From the NCBI GenBank assembly GCA_023663025.1, contig JAMPIC010000001.1:74340-94130 (forward strand): 19,791 nucleotides of DNA, in the 5' to 3' direction. Below, one piece after another: positions 7,058 through 13,054 of this stretch. The DNA is from Prevotella sp. (GTDB lineage Bacteria; Bacillota; Clostridia; Oscillospirales; Ruminococcaceae). The translations under genes were made by a program, and so were the position numbers. The notes beneath the pieces are model-generated. The model had not been told where the DNA came from. It did not search any database and was given only the letters and a program-made list of their open reading frames with translations. Each line of letters starts with the position of its first letter. The first letter of the stretch is position 1.

Positions 7058-7513
7058 TTACACGCCTATATATCCGGTTAATTTATGTTCCTTCTTTTTT
7101 ATATCGAAAGTTTCAATATACGGAACGTCGTCTTTATATATCCAGCGTTCAATATACATTGGCTCAACGGCAAATAATCTTTCATTCTTTAATGATGAAT
7201 AAGCGTCAAAAGAACCTTTGAAACATTCTTGAAATGAATCGCAAAAAGGTGCGGACTGCAAAGGGTGTCCGATTTCTTTACATATTCCCTCTATTTGAAT
7301 ATTGTCTATGCATAATGCCGCATTAGGATTACTTATGATCTGATGATATTTATTAAACATTATGTCTGTTTGAAAATAAAACGTTCCATTAATCTGAACG
7401 ACGCTCATCATTCGCGAAGAAACTCTGTTGTTTTCGGATGTTGAAAGAACCATTTTTCGTCCTTTTCCAAATTCCGAAAGAAATGCTTCGTACCTTTGGG
7501 AAAATGTATTCAT
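7058..7513 (-). CDS. Pyridoxamine 5'-phosphate oxidase-like flavin/heme-binding family protein
   Basis: The product is 151 residues, typical of small split-barrel proteins of the PNPOx-like superfamily. Recognisable are the strand pattern KMVLSTSENNRVSSRMMSVV (loss-of-substrate strands 1-2), YFQTDIMFNKYHQIISNPNA (the 'K-x-x-x-I-x-x-N-P' helix-strand that contacts the cofactor) and ALCIDNIQIEG. It would bind FMN, F420 or heme in the cytoplasm; which one cannot be told. The RBS is GGAGG, seven bases before the start. A 48-bp sequence upstream (7532-7579) is repeated upstream of the gene at 7783-8487, and the xylB fragment ends in it. The gene is visibly AT-richer than xylA, which suggests separate origin. 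Confidence 0.85.
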   Translation of the reverse strand: MNTFSQRYEAFLSEFGKGRKMVLSTSENNRVSSRMMSVVQINGTFYFQTDIMFNKYHQIISNPNAALCIDNIQIEGICKEIGHPLQSAPFCDSFQECFKGSFDAYSSLKNERLFAVEPMYIERWIYKDDVPYIETFDIKKKEHKLTGYIGV

Positions 7514-7531
7514 TTATACCTCCGCAAATCT

Positions 7532-7579
7532 CGATTTATTTCCTTAACATTTCAAAATAATACAGACAGAGGATAGAAA
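7532..7579. repeat. 48-bp repeat, copy 1
   Basis: It matches 8533-8579 at 44 of 48 positions (three substitutions and one single-base gap). On the minus strand it lies just after the xylB fragment and just before the PNPOx-like gene. Its end forms a hairpin with the last bases of the xylB fragment (GGATAGAA at 7571-7578 with TTCTATCC at 7585-7592). Confidence 0.85.
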
Positions 7580-7659
7580 ATCGGTTCTATCCCTGTTTTG
7601 TCGAAAAGCACGGTTTTTGTGCCGCTTGTGCCAACGTCAATTCCAATTACATAACGCAT
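7552..7659 (-). pseudogene. xylB fragment: start of xylulokinase, rest lost
   Basis: The minus strand from the ATG at 7657-7659 reads M, R, then YVIGIDVGTSGTKTVLFD, K, T, G: the unmistakable first 23 residues of xylulokinase, with the phosphate-binding DxGTSGTK loop of FGGY sugar kinases. A good RBS, GAAAGGAG, sits eight bases upstream. At 7590 the similarity stops and the frame runs into the 48-bp repeat, ending at TGA (7552-7554) after 35 codons; a complete enzyme has close to 500. It was probably the downstream partner of xylA. With the kinase domain gone it cannot phosphorylate xylulose; another copy elsewhere would be needed for xylose growth. The short reading is easily overlooked because it is only 35 codons. 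Confidence 0.85.
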
Positions 7660-7782
7660 AAAAATTGCTCCTTTCAGATTATAAAATTATATGTAAATTT
7701 TACTTTACTCTCGAATTGTCACCTCCGTTCTTTTACCGAAATAAATCAGAATTTATAGTACTGATACATCAAAGAAATTTGT

Positions 7783-8487
7783 TTATATACGAACAAATAC
7801 ATAAAGATTGGGTTTCATACCGCCATAAATATAGTTGCCCATTTTCCACTCCATAAATAGATATTCTGTGCCATTTATAATACGTATTTCATAAGCAGAC
7901 ACCGTTGTACGATGTAAGTTGATAACAGAGCCTTTCGTCCATTTGTCATACCATATCTCATCCATATAAGTCTGTTCAAGTTTGCCATCAGGGAAAAAAT
8001 TTATTTCTTTCAGATAAAGACCATAACTCTCATTATCAGGAGAAAAACTTTCTATTGTATCAACAAAACTAACAGACTTCCATTTTCCATGCACTCGCTC
8101 ATCGTAAACGAATGGGAGGTCAATATTATCGTGCCTTCCCAGAGTTTCTTTTGTGTAGTGTTTACAATTGACCTTGACGAAAATTTCAGTCTTATTTTCA
8201 AGTCGGAAAAACAAATATTCCTTGTTATCAATTTTATGAATATCGTATTTATAAGTAATGATTGGCTCATCGCCTCCATAATGTATCAGAAGAATTCCCT
8301 TTGTCCAACCTTCAAATATCCAGTAAGGTTCACCATTTGGTAGAAAATATAGTGTATCATATTCACCGCTTTTTCCGTTTATATCATCAAGTGAAGTGCA
8401 GTGTGTATTTCCAATCCAACCGATATTACTCCATTTTCCAATAACAGCTTCATCATTTATAAATTCCATTCCATTTGCAATTTTCAT
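7783..8487 (-). CDS. Protein of two repeated lipocalin-like domains (as at the C-terminus of some BlaR1-type proteins)
   Basis: The product is 234 residues with no signal peptide or membrane segment. It is an internal duplication: residues 12-105 and 127-234 both follow the order D-E-x-V-x-GKW, a short strand, FLPNG or FFPDG, W-T-K-G, an L-I-H or L-H strand, Y-x-I, EYLFFRLE or EYLFMEWK and a final FV-x-V/I. I recognise this as the beta-rich repeat found on its own in clostridial proteins and attached to M56/BlaR1-like membrane peptidases; the function is unknown and ligand binding is inference. The start at 8487 has AGGAGG upstream. It is AT-rich compared with xylA and lies between the two copies of a 48-bp repeat, so it looks like acquired or shuffled cargo between xylA and the xylB fragment. 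Confidence 0.65.
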   Translation of the reverse strand: MKIANGMEFINDEAVIGKWSNIGWIGNTHCTSLDDINGKSGEYDTLYFLPNGEPYWIFEGWTKGILLIHYGGDEPIITYKYDIHKIDNKEYLFFRLENKTEIFVKVNCKHYTKETLGRHDNIDLPFVYDERVHGKWKSVSFVDTIESFSPDNESYGLYLKEINFFPDGKLEQTYMDEIWYDKWTKGSVINLHRTTVSAYEIRIINGTEYLFMEWKMGNYIYGGMKPNLYVFVRI

Positions 8488-8532
8488 TTTATTCCTCCTA
8501 TAGCTTCACAAATGATAGCATTTAATAAATTC

Positions 8533-8579
8533 CGATTTATCTTCTCAACATTTCAAATAATACAGACAGAGGATAGAAA
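8533..8579. repeat. 48-bp repeat, copy 2
   Basis: This is the partner of 7532-7579, in the same orientation. On the minus strand it follows xylA and precedes the gene at 7783-8487. The roughly 950 bases between the two copies hold that gene and the xylB fragment. Confidence 0.85.
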
Positions 8580-8620
8580 TTTTGCTTTCTATCCTCTAAT
8601 CTCTAACTTCTATCCTCTAA
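8568..8620. repeat. Hairpin plus TTAGAGGATAGA-type repeats after xylA
   Basis: AGAGGATAGAAA (8568-8579) pairs with TTTCTATCCTCT (8586-8597) over a six-base loop, directly downstream of the xylA stop; it may end or stabilise the xylA transcript, though there is no clear T run. The same words continue to 8620 as variants of TTAGAGGATAGA, TTAGAGATTAGA and recur at 15453-15485 before clpC, so they belong to a dispersed low-complexity repeat family. Confidence 0.65.
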
Positions 8621-8621
8621 A

Positions 8622-9947
8622 TCAAAGATTAAACATAATGTTGTTGAGAATAGACTCCAGCATTTCCTGTCTGCCGCTTGTGAGGGAATTTGTAACCTCG
8701 CCCTTGTCAAGCGCGTATTTTTCAAGGTCGGCGAGAGTTGCCTTGCCGCTGATGATGTCCGCGCCGATACCTGTTTTCCAGGAGGCGTAGCGGTCGTCCA
8801 CAAACTTGTCAAGTCTGCCGTCGGTGATGATTTTGTCGGCGATTTTAAGTCCCAGCGCAAAGGTGTCCATACCCGCGATGTAGCTGTGGAAAATATCCTC
8901 GGGGGTGTAAGAGCCGCGCCGCGCTTTGGAGTCGAAGTTAAGTCCGCCGTTGGTAAAGCCGCCCGCTTTCAGTACCTCGTACATACAGAGAGCCGCGTCG
9001 TAAACGTTGGTGGGGAACTGGTCTGTGTCCCAGCCGAGGAGCATATCGCCTTGGTTTGCGTCGATAGAACCGAACACGCCGTTGTCGCGGGCAACTCTAA
9101 GCTCGTGCTGGAAAGTGTGCTGAGCGAGAGTGGCGTGGTTAGCCTCGATATTCATTTTGAAATCCTTTTCAAGACCGTACTTGCGGAGGAAACCGAGAAC
9201 CGTGGCGGTGTCGAAGTCGTACTGGTGCTTTGTGGGTTCCTTGGGCTTAGGCTCAATGTAGAAATCGCCCTTGTAGCCGATTGAACGGGCATAGTCCACG
9301 GTCATTCTCATAAGGCGAGCCATATTGTCAAGCTCCAGACCCATATTTGTGTTCAGCAGGGTCTCGTAGCCCTCGCGTCCGCCCCAGAATACATAGCCGT
9401 TTCCGCCCAGCTTTACGGTAGCCTCGACAGCCTTTTTGATCTGAGCCGCCGCGTATGCGAAAACGTCCGCCGAGGGGGAAGTTCCCGCGCCGTGCATATA
9501 GCGGGGGTGGTCGAAGCACTTAGCCGTACCCCAAAGCAGCTTGATTTTCGGGTTGGACTTCATTTTCTCTTGGATATAATCGGTGATCTCGTCAAGCTTG
9601 GCGTTGGTTTCCGCAAGCGTGCCGTACTCGGGGGAAAGATCCCGGTCGTGGAAGCAGAAATAGCCAATGGAAAGTTTTTCCATAATTTCAAAAGCCGCGT
9701 CAACTTTTGCCTTAGCTCTCGCAACGGAGTCGGACTCGCCCCAAGTCTTGTCCGCAGTGCCGCAGCCGAACATATCCGTGCCGTCGCCGCCCATGGTGTG
9801 CCACCAGGAAAGGGCGAACTTAAGCTGTTCGCGCATAGTTTTGCCCGCCACGACCTCGTCGGGGTTGTAGTACTTAAATGCCAGCGGGTTTGTGCTGCCC
9901 TTGCCCTCGAAAGGTATCTTGCCGATGTTCTTGAAAAATTCGCTCAT
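8622..9947 (-). CDS. xylA: Xylose isomerase
   Basis: The product is 441 residues, full length for the class II enzyme of Firmicutes, which converts D-xylose to D-xylulose in the cytoplasm. Catalytic and metal residues are in place: His100 and Asp103 (FCFHDRDLSP), Glu232 (IEPKPKEP), Glu268 and His271 (NIEANHATLAQH), Asp296 (DANQGD), Asp307 and Asp309 (GWDTDQFP) and Asp339 (NFDSKARR). The start has AAGGAGGAA upstream. It is transcribed alone from a strong promoter at 10023-10051 with a LacI/CcpA-like dyad in its spacer, and it is followed by a hairpin. The usual partner xylB is reduced to a fragment about 960 bases downstream. The gene is GC-richer than the two genes that follow. Confidence 0.98.
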   Translation of the reverse strand: MSEFFKNIGKIPFEGKGSTNPLAFKYYNPDEVVAGKTMREQLKFALSWWHTMGGDGTDMFGCGTADKTWGESDSVARAKAKVDAAFEIMEKLSIGYFCFHDRDLSPEYGTLAETNAKLDEITDYIQEKMKSNPKIKLLWGTAKCFDHPRYMHGAGTSPSADVFAYAAAQIKKAVEATVKLGGNGYVFWGGREGYETLLNTNMGLELDNMARLMRMTVDYARSIGYKGDFYIEPKPKEPTKHQYDFDTATVLGFLRKYGLEKDFKMNIEANHATLAQHTFQHELRVARDNGVFGSIDANQGDMLLGWDTDQFPTNVYDAALCMYEVLKAGGFTNGGLNFDSKARRGSYTPEDIFHSYIAGMDTFALGLKIADKIITDGRLDKFVDDRYASWKTGIGADIISGKATLADLEKYALDKGEVTNSLTSGRQEMLESILNNIMFNL

Positions 9948-10022
9948 TTGAATTTCCTCCTTGTATGAATTTACGCCGCACAGTCCGTGACGGCTTGATA
10001 TACTTGCCGGTCATATATCTAT

Positions 10023-10051
10023 ATTTTACATTGTAAACGATTTACTGTCAA
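10023..10051 (-). promoter_or_regulatory. xylA promoter with operator in the spacer
   Basis: On the minus strand TTGACA (10046-10051), 17 bases, TAAAAT (10023-10028). The spacer contains the dyad GTAAACGATTTAC (10033-10045). Read on the plus strand, TTGTAAACGATTTACT resembles both LacI-family operators and a CcpA cre site (consensus WTGNNARCGNWWWCAW) with two mismatches. This predicts repression by glucose or by a sugar-specific LacI-type regulator, which is not encoded in the window. Confidence 0.75.
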
Positions 10052-10227
10052 GGGTTTTTTGTAAAAATCATATAAAGATTTTGCCTTTTTAAGACAGCCG
10101 AAAAGCTTTCGGTACGGTCAAAAAATGCCGCGGCTCTTGATTTTCCCTCCAAATCGGTATATTTTTTGCTTTGTCCGAAAGGCGGTCGAGAAAAATATTG
10201 CGGAATTGTAACAAATTTCAAAATGTA

Positions 10228-10255
10228 TTGACAAGCATATTATATGTGGTATAAT
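10228..10255 (+). promoter_or_regulatory. Promoter of the PF06541 membrane-protein gene
   Basis: TTGACA (10228-10233), a 16-base spacer and TATAAT (10250-10255), a near-consensus SigA promoter. Transcription would start near 10262. It is divergent from the xylA promoter, about 180 bases away; the bases between hold only a small CCGAAAAGCTTTCGG hairpin. Confidence 0.85.
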
Positions 10256-10305
10256 ATACAACGTAGGTGTTATTTGACAATACTGACAAAATTTGGAGGG
10301 ATTTT

Positions 10306-11232
10306 GTGGAACCAATTCCATTTATTGAATACAGCCTTTATGAAATGTTTCATATGTTCATTTTTTGGTCGTTTATAGGCTGGGGGATAGAGGTGTGCTG
10401 GATGACCCTTGAAACGGGCGAGTACCAGAACAGGGGCTTCCTGAATATGCCGATCTGCCCGATATACGGCTTCGGAGTTATTATGGTGACAGTGCTTTTC
10501 CGTCCCGTGTCGCATACGGTCATACCGCTTTTTATCGTGACAAGCATTCTCTGCACGTCGTTTGAGCTTTTTGTGGGTCTCGGCATGGAGAAGCTTTTCG
10601 GCGCACGGTGGTGGGATTACTCCCACGAAAGGTACAACTATAAGGGGTACATTTGCCTGAAAATTTCCATTTTGTGGGGAATGGGCTGCGTTATCGTGAT
10701 ACGTCTCATCCAGCCGATGGTGGAAAAATTCATAGATCTTATGCCTGTCAGATTGGGACTTGTACTGATAGTAATTTGGTCGGTGCTTATCGTTATTGAC
10801 CTTATCTCGTCCATATGCGCGGTAAACAAGCTGAACAACCGCTTGAAACAACTCGACGAGATATCCAAGATCATGCTCATGGGAGCTGTCAAGATAGGCG
10901 AGAACCTTTCTCAGGAAACCCTTGACGTAAAAGAAAAATACGACAGGTTTATCGAGGCGAAGGACGCCAAAACTCTTGCTTTAAAGCAGCGGTATGAGAA
11001 GATCGTCGGCGCGGCGGACTTCAAGGTCAGCGAGTGGAAAGACAAATACGAGGGTATTGTGAACGTCCGCGACCGTTCGGTGGAGCGTCTGCTGAAAGCG
11101 TTCCCGCATATGCGGTCGATATCCTATTCGGAGTCTATGGACACGCTCAGGAAACGTCTGAACAACCGGATCTCCGTGAGCGGCGCGAAGCAAAGCCATA
11201 AAAGCGGAGACGGTAAAAATGACAGCACCTGA
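10306..11232 (+). CDS. Putative ABC-transporter permease family membrane protein (PF06541, CmpB-like)
   Basis: The product is 308 residues. The first 180 residues hold five or six membrane segments and the hallmark sequence FWSFIGWGIEVCWMTLETGE with ENRGFLN-type and PICPIYGFG motifs (here YQNRGFLNMPICPIYGFG), the core of this family of unknown function. A WWDYS motif follows, which is also typical. Residues 185-290 form a long charged helical tail, probably a coiled coil in the cytoplasm. The start is a GTG at 10306 with TTGGAGGG seven bases before; an upstream GTG at 10267 lacks an RBS and is too close to the promoter. The family name suggests transport, but no ATPase is adjacent, so the role is unknown. 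Confidence 0.85.
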   Translation: MEPIPFIEYSLYEMFHMFIFWSFIGWGIEVCWMTLETGEYQNRGFLNMPICPIYGFGVIMVTVLFRPVSHTVIPLFIVTSILCTSFELFVGLGMEKLFGARWWDYSHERYNYKGYICLKISILWGMGCVIVIRLIQPMVEKFIDLMPVRLGLVLIVIWSVLIVIDLISSICAVNKLNNRLKQLDEISKIMLMGAVKIGENLSQETLDVKEKYDRFIEAKDAKTLALKQRYEKIVGAADFKVSEWKDKYEGIVNVRDRSVERLLKAFPHMRSISYSESMDTLRKRLNNRISVSGAKQSHKSGDGKNDST

Positions 11233-11287
11233 TTACGGCTTCCGGCAAAAATCTGCGGCAGCGCCGAATGTCCGTCCAAACACGGGC

Positions 11288-11307
11288 AGCGGTACTGCCG
11301 CTTTTTT
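11288..11307 (+). terminator. Weak rho-independent terminator
   Basis: AGCGG (11288-11292) pairs with CCGCT (11298-11302), followed directly by a T run ending at 11307. An alternative pairing GGCAG/CTGCC overlaps it. It lies 55 bases after the membrane-protein gene. Confidence 0.5.
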
Positions 11308-11406
11308 CCTGTCTTAAGCAGCACACCCATGACATAACCGGACAGAATAAATCAAGACCTTCGCGAAAATTTATGATATGATAAATAAAGACAAGGAGGT
11401 CGGGCA

Positions 11407-12282
11407 ATGGACTGGGTAAAGAGCTTTCAGCGAGCCGTCGACTACATCGAGGAGCATATCGCCGAGCCTGCGGACTGCGAGCGCATAGCCCGCGAAATGA
11501 ACGTGTCGGGCTTTTATTTTCAGAAGATTTTCTCCATTCTCTGCGGCTTTACCGTGGGGGAATATATCCGCAGCCGCAGGCTTACGCTTGCCGGCAGCGA
11601 GCTTGTTTCAACGGAGGAGAAGATCATCGACATTGCACTGAAATACGGATATGACACGCCCGAGGGCTTCACAAGAGCCTTTACGAAATTTCACGGCGTA
11701 TCTCCGAGCGAGGCGAGAAAAAACGGCGCACCGCTCAGGTCGTTCGCAAGGCTTTCCGTGTCAATTCAAGTGAAAGGCGGCAGTTCTATGGACTACAAAA
11801 TCATGAAAAAAGAGGCTTTTAAAATTATCGCAAAGGAGGAACGCTTCGGCAAGATCGAGGACGTTCGGGGCAGGAGCGACATTCCCGCTTTCTGGACAAA
11901 ATGCCATGGCGACGGCACCGTTAAATATCTCGCCGAAAATTGCCGAAAGGACGGCGTTCTCGGCGGCAGCGTCGTGGGAATGTGTATGGAGGATTCCACA
12001 GTGGTAAAGGATTTCCCCTATCTTGTCGGCGCGGAGTACGGCGGCGGAGACGTCCCGGACGGCTATAAGCTCGTTGACGTTCCCGCCGCAGATTGGGCGG
12101 TATTTGAAATCGACAGTCTGAGCGAGGAGCATATGCCAAGCGCCATACAGCAGGCTTGGCACAGAATATTTTCGGAATTTTTCCCCTCGTCGAATTACAA
12201 GCCCGCAGGGAATTTCGATTTGGAGGTATATCCCACAGACAGCTATAACGGCGAGATATGGATCTCCGTATGCACTAAATAA
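11407..12282 (+). CDS. AraC-family regulator with GyrI-like effector-binding domain
   Basis: The product is 291 residues. Residues 1-100 are a double helix-turn-helix of the AraC/XylS type (DCERIAREMNVSGFYFQKIF, then IIDIALKYGYDTPEGFTRAF and the FHGVSPSEAR ending). Residues 125-291 match the Rob/GyrI-like small-molecule binding fold: MDYKIMKKEAFKIIAKEER at the start and VDVPAADWAVFEIDS near the end. DNA-binding domain first and effector domain second is the Rob/SoxS-like order. Such proteins activate genes in response to hydrophobic compounds. The RBS is AAGGAGG, eight bases before the ATG. No obvious target operon is adjacent. A weak TATGAT -10 lies near 11375 with no clear -35. The gene ends in the strong terminator at 12307-12340. 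Confidence 0.93.
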   Translation: MDWVKSFQRAVDYIEEHIAEPADCERIAREMNVSGFYFQKIFSILCGFTVGEYIRSRRLTLAGSELVSTEEKIIDIALKYGYDTPEGFTRAFTKFHGVSPSEARKNGAPLRSFARLSVSIQVKGGSSMDYKIMKKEAFKIIAKEERFGKIEDVRGRSDIPAFWTKCHGDGTVKYLAENCRKDGVLGGSVVGMCMEDSTVVKDFPYLVGAEYGGGDVPDGYKLVDVPAADWAVFEIDSLSEEHMPSAIQQAWHRIFSEFFPSSNYKPAGNFDLEVYPTDSYNGEIWISVCTK

Positions 12283-12306
12283 GCGAAGCAGCAGTCCCCC
12301 GAAAAC

Positions 12307-12340
12307 AAAAGGTACGCAGATATTGCTCTGCGTACCTTTT
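12307..12340. terminator. Bidirectional rho-independent terminator
   Basis: AAAAGGTACGCAGA (12307-12320) pairs perfectly with TCTGCGTACCTTTT (12327-12340), loop TATTGC, with T runs on both strands. It serves both the AraC-type gene (plus) and the rubrerythrin gene (minus). Confidence 0.92.
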
Positions 12341-12365
12341 TCATATAAATATACTTTCCGTAAAA

Positions 12366-12920
12366 TCAGCCGAAGTATCTCTTGAGCAGACCCTCAAACG
12401 CGCAGCCGTGACGCGCTTCGTCCTTGGCCATTTCGTGAACGGTATCGTGGATAGCGTCGAGGTTCATCTGCTTAGCCTTTGCAGCCAGCTTCAGCTTGCC
12501 CTCGCAGGCGCCGTTTTCAGCCATAACGCGCATTTCAAGGTTCTTCTTTGTGGACGGCGTAACAACGTCTCCCAAAAGCTCCGCGAACTTGGCGGCGTGC
12601 TCTGCTTCCTCATAAGCGGCTTTCTCGTAGTACTGACCTACCTCGGGATAGCCCTCGCGGAAAGCAACTCTTGCCATGGCAAGATACATGCCTACCTCGG
12701 TGCACTCGCCCATAAAATTCTGATTGAGACCCTCGATGATCTCATCGTCAGCGCCCTCCTTGCCTATGCCCACAACGTGCTGGCAAGCCCAGTTAAGCTT
12801 GTCCGCGGCGGCTTCGTTAAACTTTGAAGCGGGAGCCTTGCACTGGGGACATTTAAAATCCTCGGGAAGGCTTTCCCCCTCGTAAACATAGCCGCAGACC
12901 GAACATACAAATTTCTTCAT
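12366..12920 (-). CDS. rbr: Reverse rubrerythrin (rubredoxin domain first), peroxide reductase
   Basis: The product is 184 residues. Residues 1-35 are a rubredoxin-like iron site (Cys6, Cys9, Cys24, Cys27; CSVCGYVYEG and CPQCKAPASKF). The rest is a four-helix diiron ferritin-like domain with the ligand motifs GECTEVGMYLAMAR, YEEAEHAAKFAE and DEARHGCAFEGLL. In classical rubrerythrin the rubredoxin domain is last; this reversed order is known from clostridial NADH-dependent peroxidases that remove hydrogen peroxide and oxygen in the cytoplasm. The RBS is AAGGAGG. Two promoters and a perfect palindrome precede it, pointing to tight stress control. It follows clpC on the same strand but has its own promoters. 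Confidence 0.95.
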   Translation of the reverse strand: MKKFVCSVCGYVYEGESLPEDFKCPQCKAPASKFNEAAADKLNWACQHVVGIGKEGADDEIIEGLNQNFMGECTEVGMYLAMARVAFREGYPEVGQYYEKAAYEEAEHAAKFAELLGDVVTPSTKKNLEMRVMAENGACEGKLKLAAKAKQMNLDAIHDTVHEMAKDEARHGCAFEGLLKRYFG

Positions 12921-12955
12921 GACAGTAGTCCTCCTTAAAAAAATCTGATACTTTA

Positions 12956-12983
12956 ATTATAGCATTGGAAAAAATTTTGTCAA
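12956..12983 (-). promoter_or_regulatory. Proximal rubrerythrin promoter P2
   Basis: On the minus strand TTGACA (12978-12983), a 16-base spacer and TATAAT (12956-12961). Downstream, an AAAGTATC half-site (12949-12956) resembles the arm of the palindrome at 13001-13025. Confidence 0.8.
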
Positions 12984-13000
12984 GTATTTTCCATGCGATT

Positions 13001-13031
13001 AAAGTATACCATACAGGTATACTTTTGTCAA
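13001..13031 (-). promoter_or_regulatory. Distal rubrerythrin promoter P1 with built-in 25-bp palindrome
   Basis: On the minus strand TTGACA (13026-13031), 17 bases, TATACT (13003-13008). The interval 13001-13025 is a perfect inverted repeat, AAAGTATACC, five bases, GGTATACTTT, which fills the spacer and covers the -10 box. A protein bound there should block or remodel P1. It does not match the PerR box or the Rex box as I know them; the CC/GG-centred form is reminiscent of Rrf2-type or CymR-type sites, without proof. Confidence 0.75.
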
Positions 13032-13054
13032 TAGCTTTTGAGGACTTTTCAAAA

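Noticed and set aside
12949..13031. PerR box in the rubrerythrin promoter
   Set aside because: The palindrome does not fit the TTATAATNATTATAA form; only a few AT bases agree.
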